From Chaetoderma sp. LZ-2023a (Eukaryota > Mollusca > Caudofoveata > Chaetodermatida > Chaetodermatidae), in contig CM067366.1 of NCBI GenBank assembly GCA_034401795.1, positions 79,227,470 to 79,291,469 on the forward strand: DNA of 64,000 bases, read 5' to 3'. This document shows, one piece after another, positions 43,887 to 55,826 of the stretch (within the stretch, counting starts at the first letter, position 1; each line of letters opens with the position of its first letter). The notes under the pieces were generated by a model that saw nothing but the letters and a program-made list of their open reading frames with translations, was not told the DNA's origin and did no database searches. A program made the translations under genes and the position numbers.

Positions 43887-45934
43887 GTGGACAGAAGGGG
43901 CCGAAGCGTACCTGAGGGTACGAAAGCTCCCTTCATATCCGCCTGGACCGCGCCTGTGCGACAGGAACAGCGGTGCCAGTTATACCCGTCGTGCCTAGAA
44001 CGAAATGGTTCTCTCTCTCTCGTTAAGAAAGAGGGGGGGGGGCAGACTGCGAGCCGGACAACCCCGTTAGACGTCGAGGCATCTATGGTGGGTGGAAGGC
44101 TCATGCGTTTCGTCGAGGCCTGGCATGGTGTGACGTCAGACAGTCTGGTCCTGGGATGGTTATCCCAGGGTTACATGCCGGAGTGGTGGGACTTTCCACC
44201 ACAAAATCTGTCTTTGACACCTGTACCAAGGGAGCCAGACAAGTTAGAAGCCGTTCAAAAGGAAGTGTCGGGTTTGCTTCTGAAGGGAGCAATAAAACCA
44301 GCAAACCGAAACACTCCAGGCTTCTATTCAAACATGTTCCTTGTCCCCAAGAGCACAGGGGGATGGAGACCCATACTCAATCTCAGGCCATTAAATTGGT
44401 TTATCCATACGCCTCGGTTCCAGATGGAAACGCCGAGGTTGGTAATGTGGGATTGAGGAAAGGAATGTGGTGTGTATCGATCGATCTGAAAAATGCATAT
44501 TTCCACATTCCTATGAATCGGAGTTGGCACAGGTTTCTGAGATTTGCGTTTCAGAATCAAGTATGGGAGTTTACAGTTCTCCCGTTTGGCCTGTCGACAG
44601 CTCCGAGGGTTTTCACAAGAGTGGTCCTTGCGGTGACAGCGTTTCTCAGAAAAGATAACGTGGCGCTACACACCTACATAGACGACTGGCTGCTCAAGGC
44701 AGACTCGGCAGCCAGGTTGAACGTGGATACTGCTCTGACTCTGAAGTTACTTTCAGATCTACGCTGCATAGTCAACGAGGAGAAATCCGAGTTGACGCCC
44801 ACTCAACGTTTCGTTTATTTGGGGATGCGATTCGACCTCGAGGAGGGCAGGGTTTACCCGTCAGAGCCCAGAGTGGTGTCTCTGTTAGCCATCCTCAAGA
44901 GTTTTCGAGTGGGAAACCACATTCAGGCGAGGCGGTTCCTTCAGATGCTGGGCATGATGGTCTCCATGGAGCAGGTTATCCCGTACGCTGCTCTAATGCG
45001 AAGGCCTATCCAGTTGTATCTGATGTCTCTGTGGAAACAGAGAACAGAACCCCTGTCAAAACTGGTTCCAGTTTTGGAGCCGATAATATCGCATCTTCTA
45101 TGGTGGAAACAGCGTCAGAATCTCATATTAGGGGTTTCGCTGCACCTACCCCGCCCCCAGCTGTCCATCTACACGGATGCATCGCTGGAAGGGTGGGGTG
45201 CCTGCCTGGGAGAACACCAGGTCTCGGGCACATGGACTCTCCCGGAGAGTCAGCTGCATATCAATCTGTTGGAAATGATGGCAGTGGAACTGGCGTTGGA
45301 AGAGTTCCTTCCGATGATCAGGGGCAGGGTGATATTGATACGGTCGGTCAATTCGACAGTAGTATCATATATAAATCGCCAAGGCGGGACCAGGTCGCCC
45401 ACTCTGTGTATCAGGGTGTGGCACTTGATTCAATGGTGGAGGAATTACTCGGTTGTTTTGAAAGCAGCTCGTATTCCTGGCCGATTGAACATTCTGGCGG
45501 ATGCTTTGTCTCGCAGACAGAGAATCCTGCCAACAGAATGGTCCCTCAACCCTCCAGTTCTGCGACGGATCTTCGAGCATTGGGGCAAACCCAACGTGGA
45601 CTTGTTCGCCACAAAGGAAAATGCTCAAATCATGACATATGTCTCGCCGATTACAGATCCAAATGCCGTCGATACAGACGCTCTGGCGATAAGCTGGAGA
45701 GGGATGCACGCTTACGCGTACCCACCCACCATTCTTCTACCGAAGGTATTGGTGAAGGTCAGGGAGGAACCGTGTCTGGTCCTGCTAATAGCGCCGTATT
45801 GGCCGAGCAGGGCGTGGTTCACGGATCTTCTAGATCTGCTGGTGGAAAATCCTGTGCAGTTGCCCGAGATTCCGAACATAATCTCCCAGGCCAAGGGACG
45901 TTTCCTACACGAGCGTCCCGAAATGTTCAATTGA
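43887..45934 (+). other. DIRS 1 reverse transcriptase and RNase H region
   Basis: RT landmarks GWRPILNLRPLNWFI, SIDLKNAYFHIPM, LPFGLSTAPRVFT and YIDDWLL (YIDD active site), then RNase H with IYTDASLEGWGACLG and HINLLEMMAVELAL, and a conserved LFATKENAQIMTYVSP segment typical of DIRS1-like RNase H ends. Broken. Confidence 0.88.
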
Positions 45935-46183
45935 CTGCGTGGATGTTATCAAACAACGTTCCACGTCGGAAGGCTTTTCTCGACAGGCTGCTGATTTCAT
46001 CGCGGCTGCGAGAAGGAGGTCAACCTTCAAGTCATATAACAACAAGGTTAACAGATTTGCAGACTGGTGTGAAGAAAAGGGTATTGATACCTTTCAATCC
46101 ACTATCAGCAAATAGCAGACTTTCTCTGTGAGCTGTTCTTTTGAGGACTAGCTCCCGTCACAGTTGCTGGATACAAGTCAGCT

Positions 46184-46954
46184 TTGGCATCAGTTATCCC
46201 TTGTCTAGCCAACAGGGATAGTCCAGAGGTGGCCCAGTTAAATGTGATGTTGAAGGGAATGAGCAATCTCCGACCGAGACAACCGGTAGTCATTCCAGCC
46301 TGGAGTCTATCTTTAGTGCTTAATGTACTGGCCAAGCACCCTTTCGAACCGTTGCGTTCGGCTAGTCTAAAGCATTTGACTCTAAAGGCGGTCTTTCTAT
46401 TGGCAGCTTCCTCAGCTAGAAGGCGCAGTGAGATCCATGCGCTTTCGGCAGAGAGGAACCGATTTATTGTTTCTGGAGAAGGTCTGCATCTTCTGCCAAG
46501 AGCAGAGGTTATGTCAAAGAACCAATCTTTGAGATATCCCGGCAAACCGATCATTATACCGAAGTTAACTAGGTTTGATCGTGATGCCAGTGTCTGGTGC
46601 CCGGTCCGTGCTTTGACTAAGTACAAGAAACGGACTGACTCGTTACGGTCGAACGATAGACATCGGTGGATCTGCCATAAAAAGTCTTATGGCGACGCAT
46701 CCATGGATACTATCTCTCGTTTGGTGGTCGAATGCATTCAGACTACTCACGAGATGGCGACTGGGCACCAGGTGCAATGCGCAAGGGCACACGCTGTTAG
46801 AGGAATAGCCGCCTCGACCGCCCTTTACAGTGGTGTTCCGTTAGAGGGCATCATGGCCATTGCACAATGGCACTGTGCGTCCTCATTCACAGATTACTAT
46901 ATGAGGGATGTGTCAGACTCACCCAATCCACTCGCTTTAGCTGTTTTGAAATGA
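46184..46954 (+). other. DIRS 1 tyrosine recombinase region
   Basis: The 256-residue reading covers the catalytic core: SSARRRSEIHALSAERN (first Arg box), ARAHAVRGIAAS (His-x-x-Arg) and SFTDYYMRD (Tyr). The enzyme would insert a circular DNA copy by strand exchange. The N-terminal portion is not in this reading. Part of a broken element. Confidence 0.85.
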
Positions 46955-47811
46955 TAGTTAAGTGACCACACTGCTCTTCTCCCTTTTTTTACTTTGGTAA
47001 GAAAAGAATTTAAAAGCAGACATGGTCGAGCGAGAGGATGACAACCAGATTGTGTCACTGATGGCCGGACAAGTGAATGGTTGGAGGCGGTACTTCTGGA
47101 GTCCATTTATCATGAGGTAATTCAAGATTGAGTTTTTTGTATTATGTCTATATAGCATGTTCATTCATCTTATATATTCATGCTCATTCCCAGGCTAATA
47201 CATGTGTGTATGCAAAGAGCAGTTAACCCTCTTCGCATATTTGTGTTTTCAGGCGAGATGCATGTTCGTGAGTTCTCCCCCTTTTCTTAGGAGAAAAAGG
47301 GGGGGGGCAGTGATGCGAATGTGATTCGGTTCCGTGGTTCCGTTAACTTGACTGTCCTTTTTAGGTCTCCGTTAGTCAAGTTTAAGTCTAACTCTTTCTC
47401 CAAGGGGCACAATTAGCATTTATGGCTTGCCCCTTCCCACCAGGTTACTGACCAAATCAGGTGTATATCAGAAGTAACAGAATGGTGAGTATTGATTGAA
47501 GGAGAATGAAGGAAATTTGAATTTCCCTTTCTCCGAGATCTAACGATACTCACCATTCTGCTTCAGACCCAGCCTCCCATCCCCACGGAGGCAAGCCATG
47601 GATTTCTCTTGTTTGGTGGCTATGCAAACAATATGAGCTCTATGGTAGACGGGTACTCGGCAGTTGGGAGCCGAGTACCCGGTTCCAAGGAGTCGGTAAA
47701 GCTTTCTAAGTCTATAGTCCTAGAGCCAGCTGTCAGGGCCAGCTGTATATCAAAAGTAACAGAATGGTGAGTATTGTTAGATCTCGGAGAAAGGGAAATT
47801 TAAATTTCCTT

Positions 47812-48289
47812 CAATCTATACTGGACTGGCAGTTCAAAAGTCAATAGCGCATCAAGTTGCCTGTTGTTAGCACATTTTTATAAAAATTAATTAGTATTAT
47901 TCAATAACTAATTATGCATATTTCCATTGATGCTTTAGTCATTAAGCCCTCACAACTAGCTCCAGTCTGAGGAACCATCTCACCGCTACGACATGAAAAA
48001 AACCCAAGAAAATAGTTCCTCATTCAGCATTTATTGCTCCATTTGGTAGCTGTATTGTCCAGAAACAGTCATTTGGGCGAGCCTGTACGCGGTATCACCG
48101 AAACATGATACCACCGTTTTTGTTTGTTTTGAGGTACGTCATCGGCTCATCGCCTAATGGCGCTGTGTTTTGACATTTTGTTTTGGGGAATTTCTTCTAA
48201 CTTGGCGCTGGATAAGGGATAAAGTCACTAACAAGTTAAGCCAATTGGATTTTAAATATCTATGACATTTATTAAATTATTAGAAATTT
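47812..48289. other. Intron 1 of gene B, nothing recognised
   Basis: AT-rich sequence without repeats or ORFs that I can identify. Confidence 0.4.
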
Positions 48290-48900
48290 CTGCTTAGGTG
48301 CCCCGAAACTGGATACTCCATGCTAAAGTCCTATATAACACTCTTGTCAGACCACATCTAGAATATGCTAGCCCGATTTGGAGCCCATAATACCTAAAAT
48401 GCCAGATAGACGTTACAGAAAATGTTCAGCATATGGCCACTAACCTCGTACCAGGGCTCTGCAACCTAACTTATGAGGAAAGACTCAGAAGATTAAATCT
48501 GCCCAGTCTAGCATGCAGAAGACTCAGAGGTGACCTAGTCAAACTGTACAAAATTCTCACCAACAAGTATGATCAGGATGCCATAGATTTAAATCTCTAC
48601 ATACAAGAAGATCAGACATCAAGTTTAGCAACTAGATGCCACTCACAGAAGCTTTTCAAGAGTCGTGCAAGGCTTAGCATTAGAAAGATTTTCTTTACAT
48701 ATATATAGGGTAGTCAACATGTGAAACAACTTACCAGAATCGGTTATCAGCGCCGAGTCTACCACAGCCTTTGAGGCTAGATTAGATAAATACTGGCAGG
48801 ACCTGCCAATAAAAGTCAACTACAGTGAGTCGTCACTACATGCAAACGCATGTAGCAAGATTAAAATCTCAGCTGACAGCAGAAGGCCCACTTCCCTAAT
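48290..48900 (+). mobile_element. CR1/Jockey-type LINE C-terminal relic
   Basis: Reads TLVRPHLEYASPIWSP, then LTYEERLRRLNLPSLACRRL, RGDLVKLYKILTNKYDQDA and SQKLFKSRARLSIRKIFF, i.e. the sequence after the RT domain. Several frame changes are present. It is 5'-truncated. The sequence differs clearly from the LINE at 32.3 kb. Confidence 0.8.
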
Positions 48901-49202
48901 GTTAGAAGAGGACCTGTAAGTTAGACTTGTTGGGTGAAACTGTACTGTCTTAGTTTGGTTCTTGAGTGGGATTTGGACAGTTTTAGTGGGTGTCCCCTGG
49001 TGTTCGTAGTAGTTGAGTGGTGGGTCATACACTTCACTAAGGATCCTGTAACATTCCATCATGTCACCACATGTCTCATTGAAGGGATATCTAATAACTT
49101 GAGTCGATTACTCTCCATTGCACGACGGAGAACATTTTAGTATCATGTCCATGTCTCTTTTAAGGATTGATGACGATACATAGGTCCCAGAATCCTATTT
49201 TC

Positions 49203-49312
49203 AAGGTAAGCCGTTGAATATTTTGAAACTAACTTGACTGGGTGCTGCTGCTGGCACTCTGGAACCAATAGTGCCCAGTCAAATTAGTTTCAAAATATTC
49301 AATAGAATATTT
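49203..49312. mobile_element. Family A MITE, copy 4 (best preserved)
   Basis: GTAAGCCGTTGAATATTTTG then AAACTAACTTGACTGGGTGC, answered by GCCCAGTCAAATTAGTTTCA and AAATATTCAATAG. The roughly 100-base palindrome has a central CTGCTGCTGGCACTCTGGAA. Confidence 0.8.
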
Positions 49313-49601
49313 ATTAGATATTAATGATATACAATTCGTACAACTGACGGACTAGATTCCAAATTTATGACAGATTATTTCTATCAATTATGATTGTGAT
49401 GTCAGCCTACATGTGAGTTAATTGATTATGATGTCATAAACTTGAGTAACAGATTGGATTTCTCTATTGGTATCCTGGTCTAATGCGGCTAACAAGACCG
49501 AGAAGGCCATTAAACTTTTCATTTACACATGAAATAGTTCTGTACTGGTAGGCCACATACACTCAAGAACATTCTTTGATATCTGTGTTTTAAATTTTCA
49601 G

Positions 49602-49758
49602 GTATAAAGAAAGACTTAGGAATAAATATATTAAGTCACTTAAGCCAGGCGAGTGCAATAAGGCTCTGATTGGAAAAGACTGGGTGTTTCTCAAGGATGG
49701 CTTGGATGATTTCAGAGATGGACTGCCGCCTGACATTGATGACGGATTTCTGATCAAG
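49602..49758 (+). CDS. Gene B exon 2: FAM47-like core
   Basis: Acceptor GTGTTTTAAATTTTCAG and donor ATCAAG|GTATGG; phase 2 in, phase 0 out. It encodes YKERLRNKYIKSLKPGE, then IGKDWVFLKDGLDDFRDGLP and PDIDDGFLIK. The combination of YKERL, a WVF..KxGLDDFR motif and a following LPP is what I recognise from FAM47-family N-termini. Confidence 0.75.
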
Positions 49759-49959
49759 GTATGGTACATTACAGATTAACTGTCTCTCCAGTTCATTTGA
49801 GCAGATTATGTTAAAATTATATATAGAGAAAGTTTTTTAAGTTAATCATATTTATTCTCAAAATGTATTTCTTTTCAACTTAGTATGACTAAAGCGTCAT
49901 CTAGGCCTAGGGCAATTATGACTATTTAAATATGATCTAGGCGGGCTAGACGTAGGGCA

Positions 49960-50510
49960 ATTATGACTAAAGCTTCATCTAGGCCTAGGGTAACAGCTGA
50001 ACCAAGTTTGTACATGGGAATTTGATTGGTCAATTGCTTCGATGGCCATGTTGGTTGATTATGTTTTCGCGAAAATTACTTCTCCAGAGCTACTGAACGG
50101 ATCAGGCTGAAAGTTAGTAGGAGATATGATTAGGCACTAAGGGCCATTAAAGTTTGCTCATGGGAATTTGACACATCAAACAACATGGCCGCGATGAACC
50201 AATCAAAATGTAGCATCTTTTGCAACCATTTTGGAATTTTTTTATTTGATGGATTTTGAAGCCTAAATTGGTTTTATCAGTATAGGTTTTTGGGTACGCT
50301 TATTTCAAGCTTGCCGCTTTTGAAACTGTCGTATAAATGGTTTGGTGGTTATGTTGGATCATTTTCCCTAAAAAAACACTGGTAGTAAAGAAAAATGAAA
50401 TAAAAAATATATAAAAAGAACCACTGGGCCGATTTAAATTATATTTGGCAGGAAGCATCCTTAGGGCAGAGATCCAACTTCAAACGAAATCGATCGGTAT
50501 CTTCAAATGG
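49960..50510. mobile_element. AGCTCACCTGG-family internal fragment
   Basis: AACCAAGTTTGTACATGGGA, GGCCATTAAAGTTTG and ATATTTGGCAGGAAGCATCC are the same segments as in the element at 20308-21880. Ends are missing. Family B MITE right-end sequence follows at 50497-50572. Confidence 0.6.
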
Positions 50511-50598
50511 ATCTTTCTCAAGACCAAGTGCTGCTGAAACTGGTTTTGGCCGGCTTTGGTGTTAAATGGTTACATATGCATATATTTTCTTTCCTCAG

Positions 50599-50823
50599 AA
50601 TAACAAGGGTATTGGACCGAATGTTTTAGGGAGTAGTAATGTCAGCGTGACATCTGTCAAGGAGTCTGTAGGCGGCGCTCATTTAACCAAAGATCATGTG
50701 TGCTATGCACGATGCACACCGATGCAACAGCGACGGCGAGATCATATCAGTGAGATTGAATATGGCCTGGTTCAACATCCGCTTGCATTGTATCCTCATT
50801 TGGAAGAGTGTCTTCCTGCAGAG
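50599..50823 (+). CDS. Gene B exon 3: FAM47-like core
   Basis: Acceptor TATATTTTCTTTCCTCAG and donor GCAGAG|GTATGT; 75 whole codons, phase 0 on both sides. It encodes a Ser/Val-rich start (GPNVLGSSNVSVTSVKES), a helix-like MQQRRRDHISEIEYGL and the hallmark VQHPLALYPHLEECLPAE. In FAM47 proteins the last motif precedes the EVLDVLDPE-type segment, which here is the next exon. Confidence 0.78.
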
Positions 50824-50986
50824 GTATGTTTTTCTGAAGCAACAACAAAGTTCCAGCTTCATGTAACAGATTTATATTTAACTGTATACAAAAGTAACAA
50901 TTTTGTAAGGCTCGCTCACATACATTTGAATATTTTAACCTGTTGCTGGTTCTGCCCAAACTACTGGCCTCTGCTGATCTCTGGTC

Positions 50987-51170
50987 TTAACCCTGACCAC
51001 TCTGATGTCAATATTCTATCTTTTATTGTCTCAACATCAAAGTAACTGGTGTACATTTTTCTACGACAGCAACATCTACGACACAAATTTGTGGGAAACT
51101 GAACACAAGTTCATGTTTGAATTTAATTTGAAGATTTAAAATTCTGACACCAGAGTGGTAAGAGGTAAGG
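50987..51170. mobile_element. TTAA-ended MITE (family C), copy 1
   Basis: TTAACCCTGACCACTCTGAT then GTCAATATTCTATC at the left and AAAATTCTGACACCAGAGTG then GTAAGAGGTAAGG at the right are inverted. The second copy is at 61939-62149. Confidence 0.7.
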
Positions 51171-51309
51171 AATGTCAATTTACATGTCAAGAGAAGAGTA
51201 TTTTTTAACAATTTGCCACCGAAAGATCGGGATTCCCCTTTGCCTTTAAATAGGCATTAAATGAGCAAATAATCTCAAGTTTTCCTGACCAAGTTAGACC
51301 ATTAACACT

Positions 51310-51780
51310 TTAACCCTTGAATTTATTCCAAAAAATTCAATTTTCTCATAGAAAATGTCCATTTGCAGACCTAGAGAAGACTGGTTTTTTAATTTACCAC
51401 TGGAATGACTGACTCTGTTGCCCTGTAGGTGGGGCTTACAATACACCTTCCGTATCCTCTGCATGTCGTAAGAGGCGACTAAAGGAGGTAAGGGTGAGGT
51501 AACCCTGACAGAAACCTTGAGTGCTGAAGACGGAGGTTCCAGGTCGCACGGCGCACTCTAATAAACCATGGATCCACGCACTTAATGCTTATGATCATGT
51601 CGATAGTCACTTAGGACTGGCGGTATGATCAGCGAACGAAAAGAAGAAGAACTGGCTCTGTTATCGAGCCAGTCATTCCAGTGGTAAATTTTCAAAAATA
51701 GTCTTCTAGGTCTGCAAATGGACATTTCTCTAGATCACTGCAGAAGCCGTTTTTGGCTGATATGCGTGTTAAAGGGTTAA
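51310..51780. mobile_element. Foldback MITE family B, copy 14, interrupted
   Basis: Ends TTTAACCCTTGAATTT and TTAAAGGGTTAA. The hairpin arms AAATGTCCATTTGCAGACCT and TCTAGGTCTGCAAATGGACA are present. A 231-base SINE-like insertion splits it near the palindrome centre. Confidence 0.85.
51420..51650 (+). mobile_element. SINE-like element inside a MITE
   Basis: The insert starts GCCCTGTAGGTGGGGCTTAC and ends in AAGAAGAAGA. ACTGACTCTGTT (51408-51419) and ACTGGCTCTGTT (51651-51662) flank it as a 12-base target duplication with one mismatch. Core CATGTCGTAAGAGGCGACTA recalls a widespread invertebrate SINE core (recollection). GGAGGTTCCAGGTCGC could be a weak B box. It does not encode protein. Confidence 0.7.
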
Positions 51781-51877
51781 ATGGTTAGTGAAAAATTTTC
51801 ATCTGTAAATTTCTCTGACACCTAGTATGTGATATTTTAACTGTTAATTTGGTTAAACTGTACAAAATATTCTGTTG

Positions 51878-51948
51878 TTGAATGTATTGAAAATAATAGT
51901 GACTAAGCTGTTGCCGTCAATTTAGTTTCAAAATAGTCAACCATTTAC
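51878..51948. mobile_element. Family A MITE, diverged copy 5
   Basis: GTTGAATGTATTGAAAATAA at the left and ATTTAGTTTCAAAATAGTCA at the right with CTGTTGCC between. Confidence 0.55.
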
Positions 51949-52382
51949 CTACAGTATGATTGCAATGATAACAAGACAGTGGGTTGAAATGTTTATACTG
52001 AGGAATTTTCTGTACATTCCTATCCATGATTCTTGCTACAAGTGTTCGTTTTTTGTGACAATCACCATATGAAAAATGAAACAATAATCATATAAAATAT
52101 TGTGAAGATAATTATAGTCATTGCTATAATATTTATTAGTTTCAAGAGGTTTTTGTATACAGTAACCAAACTTGAGTATATGGATGTAACAAAGTACAAA
52201 ACAGAAGACAAAACACCTTTTTGGCCATAACTCTGCAATGCAAGAAGGTAGAATCACCAGATTTGGCACAAGCTTTGCGACTGCTTATGGTTGCTTTGAG
52301 CATGGGGTTAATGGATCAACTATTTAGGTCAGAGACTATCTAGGTAACAGGGTCCTCTGTTCATACTGTTGTTTGTTTCTAG
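51949..52382. other. Gene B intron 3 end
   Basis: No repeats recognised. GTTGTTTGTTTCTAG forms the acceptor of the following exon. Confidence 0.4.
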
Positions 52383-52576
52383 GTATTTGATGAGGTTGTT
52401 GATATCCTGGATCCCGAAATGAACATGAGATCTGAAACCTCCTCATCATTTAGTGGGTCACGTAGCAGCAGTACAGAACCACAGAGCCAAGATGAGATGG
52501 GTAGAGAGACTTCTGGTAAACATTCTGAGAAAAGCGGCTCAAGCAGGAAGGAAGGAGAGGAAATGGAAGGAAGAGA
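52383..52576 (+). CDS. Gene B exon 4: FAM47-like core and Ser-rich linker
   Basis: Phase 0 in; donor GAAGAGA|GTAAGA, leaving two bases (GA) that become Asp with the first T of the next exon. It encodes VFDEVVDILDPEMNMRSE, the segment that follows HPLALYPHLEE in FAM47 proteins, then a Ser-rich linker (SSSFSGSRSSSTEPQSQDE) and EKSGSSRKEGEEMEGR. The donor lies about 17 bases before an 85-base minisatellite array. Confidence 0.75.
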
Positions 52577-52593
52577 GTAAGATGACTACTGCT

Positions 52594-54713
52594 AATACGA
52601 GGACTATTATTGTTATCTCTACCTCTACTGCCACTACTATTACCGCCACCAGTCACTACTCATAGGTTATAAGTATCTAATACGAGGACTATTATTGTTA
52701 TCTCTACCTCTACTCCCACTACTATTACCGCCACCAGTCACTACTCATAGGTTATAAGTATCTAATACGAGGACTATTATTGTTATCTCTACCTCTACTG
52801 CCACTACTATTACCGCCACCAGTCACTACTCATAGGTTATAAGTATCTAATACGAGGACTATTATTGTTATCTCTACCTCTACTGCCACTATTATTACCG
52901 CCACCAGTCACTACTCATGGGTTATAAGTATCTAATACGAGGACTATTATTGTTATCTTTCCCTCTACTGCCACTACTATTACCGCCACCAGTCACTACT
53001 CATAGGTTATAAGTATCTAATACAAGGACTATTATTGTTATCTCTACCTCTACTCCCACTACTATTACCGCCACCAGTCACTACTCATAGGTTATAAGTA
53101 TCTAATACGAGGACTATTATTGTTATCTTTCCCTCTACTGCCACTACTATTACCACCACCAGTCACTACTCATAGGTTATAAGTATCTAATACGAGGACT
53201 ATTATTGTTATCTCTACCTCTACTGCCACTATTATTACCGCCACCAGTCACTACTCATAGGTTATAAGTATCTAATACAAGGACTATTATTGTTATCTCT
53301 ATCTCTACTGCCACTACTATTACCACCACCAGTCACTACTCATAGGTTATAAGTATCTAATACGAGGACTATTATTGTTATCTCTACCTCTACTCCCACT
53401 ATTATTACCACCACCAGTCACTACTCATAGGTTATAAGTATCTAATACAAGGACTATTATTGTTATCTCTATCTCTACTCCCACTATTATTACCACCACC
53501 AGTCACTACTCATAGGTTATAAGTATCTAATACGAGGACTATTATTGTTATCTCTACCTCTACTGCCCCTACTATTACCGCCACTAGTTGCTACTCATAG
53601 GTTATAAGTATCTAATACGAGGACCAGTATTGTTATCTCTACCTCTACTGCCACTACTATTACCGCCACCAGTCACTACTCATAGGTTATAGGTATCTAA
53701 TACGAGGACTATTATTGTTATCTCTACCTCTACTGCCACTACTATTACTGCCTCCAGTTACTACTCATAGGTTATAGGTATCTAATACGAGGACTATTAT
53801 TGTTATCTCTACCTCTACTGCCACTACTATTACCGCCACCAATCACTACTCATAGGTTATAAGTATCTAATACGAGGACTATTATTGTTATCTCTATCTC
53901 TACTGCCACTACTATTACCACCACCAGTCACTACTCATAGGTTATAAGTATCTAATACGAGGACTATTATTGTTATCTCTACCTCTACTCCCACTATTAT
54001 TACCACCACCAGTCACTACTCATAGGTTATAAGTATCTAATACAAGGACTATTATTGTTATCTCTATCTCTACTCCCACTATTATTACCACCACCAGTCA
54101 CTACTCATAGGTTATAAGTATCTAATACAAGGACTATTATTGTTATCTCTATCTCTACTCCCACTATTATTACCACCACCAGTCACTACTCATAGGTTAT
54201 AAGTATCTAATACGAGGACTATTATTGTTATCTCTACCTCTACTGCCCCTACTATTACCGCCACTAGTTGCTACTCATAGGTTATAAGTATCTAATACGA
54301 GGACCAATATTGTTATCTCTACCTCTACTGCCACTACTATTACCGCCACCAGTCACTACTCATAGGTTATAGGTATCTAATACGAGGACTATTATTGTTA
54401 TCTCTACCTCTACTGCCACTACTATTACCGCCTCCAGTTACTACTCATAGGTTATAGGTATCTAATACGAGGACTATTATTGTTATCTCTACCTCTACTG
54501 CCACTACTATTACCGCCACCAGTCACTACTCATAGGTTATAAGTATCTAATACGAGGACTATTGTTGTTATCTCTACCTCTACTGCCACTACTATTACCG
54601 CCACTAGTTGCTACTCATAGGTTATAAGTATCTAATACGAGGACCAATATTGTTATCTCTACCTCTACTGCCACTACTATTACCGCCACCAGTCACTACT
54701 CATAGGTTATAGG
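52594..54713. repeat. 85-bp minisatellite, about 25 units, higher-order pattern
   Basis: The unit begins GAGGACTATTATTGTTATCT and ends with AGTCACTACTCATAGGTTAT then AAGTATCTAATAC. Consecutive units differ at few positions. A variant with CCACTAGTTGCTACTC recurs at 53581, 54261 and 54601, i.e. 8 and 4 units apart, showing multi-unit amplification. The array resumes after the DIRS insertion, at 61741. Confidence 0.95.
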
Positions 54714-55826
54714 TTTTCACTTCAAGAGTATACTTACCTCCCTAATACTTTTGATATTGCTAAATATTGGCTTTCACTCAATAAACACTCAGATTAAAAC
54801 AGTTAGGTGCCCCTACTGGGCAGGGAGTCAGAGCGTAGTCTGGCGGATGCCAGCCCCACCACCGCGCATGCGCAGACTAGCACTTCCTCTTTGCTAGATT
54901 ATTGGCAGAGAGATCACACATGTTTTTTTGTGCAAAAGCTTTTCCTTGCTCTTAAACTGTTTTCATAACTTGGTTGTGTTATTTTGGAGTGATAGTCACT
55001 GATTAGGATGGCAGGAAGGATCACTTCGCCAAAGGGGGACCTAGGACCTTTGAATCAGGTGACTTCTAGTAAAATTAGCGAGTTTTCTTTCCCGATGTAT
55101 TGTGTTTCCGGGACTCGCGTTTACCGTGATAAGCGCCTTGGTTAGTTGGTTTATGTCAACTCGGTGCTACCTAAGGCTAATTTCTCTTTCTGTTTATGTC
55201 CACAGGTCTGTATGACGCTAGGTGGTGGCATCACAGCAGCAGAGAGTTAGTTTTCTCTCCACCATGGTTCCATTTCCTACTAACACTGTTAGGTTATCTA
55301 ACCAAATGATTTATGTCCAGCGAGTTGGAGGCCTAGTATAAAGGTCTTCTCGCTTTGCCCTCTTGATCCAATTCCTTCCCCATGAGGTGGAGAGAGTTAA
55401 GAGGCGTGCAGGTGGTGGAGTACTCCGGTTCGTCACGTTGGATGGTTTGTCTATACAAGGTGTCAGGTATCTAGTTATTGATAATGTGGTGATGTTAATT
55501 ATAGTAAGCAAAGGGAGATAATTAACATTTTTGCCAGAAAAGAGTTATCTATGTGTATCTGATGGTTGTGTAGTCGACGTATCCATTCAGCATACAATTC
55601 GTCCTCGCACTTGGATGTTTGTTGGGATCGATTTTTTCCTGTCACGGGATTAATGACGTCATAATCAGCCTGGCTATGTATTTATCAGCAATTCAAGTTG
55701 CAATGCTGGTTTCTGATGTATATTGATCTTTATGATCGTTTTCCTTCTCTTTGAGTCGGTTTGAGTGTCTAAGCTTAACTAGTTTGCTCATACTCCTCGT
55801 CCTTTGCCCTGTTTCAGGGACCGGGT

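Larger units (their letters stand above)
40417..47811 (+). mobile_element. DIRS-type tyrosine-recombinase retrotransposon 1 (fossil)
   Basis: DIRS elements copy through RNA and insert with a tyrosine recombinase instead of an integrase. This one has inverted terminal repeats (about 41007-41165 and 47617-47790) and an internal complementary region near 47460-47600 that matches both outer ends. It also has a gag-like ORF1, RT with RNase H, and recombinase, in that order. Its left end of about 569 bases is present twice in tandem (40417-40985, 40986-41555). It is broken in a few places, about two or three. The terminal repeats are still very similar, so it is fairly young. It lies in intron 1 of gene B. 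Confidence 0.88.

Noticed and set aside
14214-49758. Joining the exon at 14214 directly to the exon at 49602 as one gene
   Set aside because: The phases do not agree (1 against 2), and an ATG exon at 35448 fits the second gene exactly.
52594-54713. CRISPR-like array
   Set aside because: Units are contiguous 85-base repeats with no unique spacers, in an animal intron.
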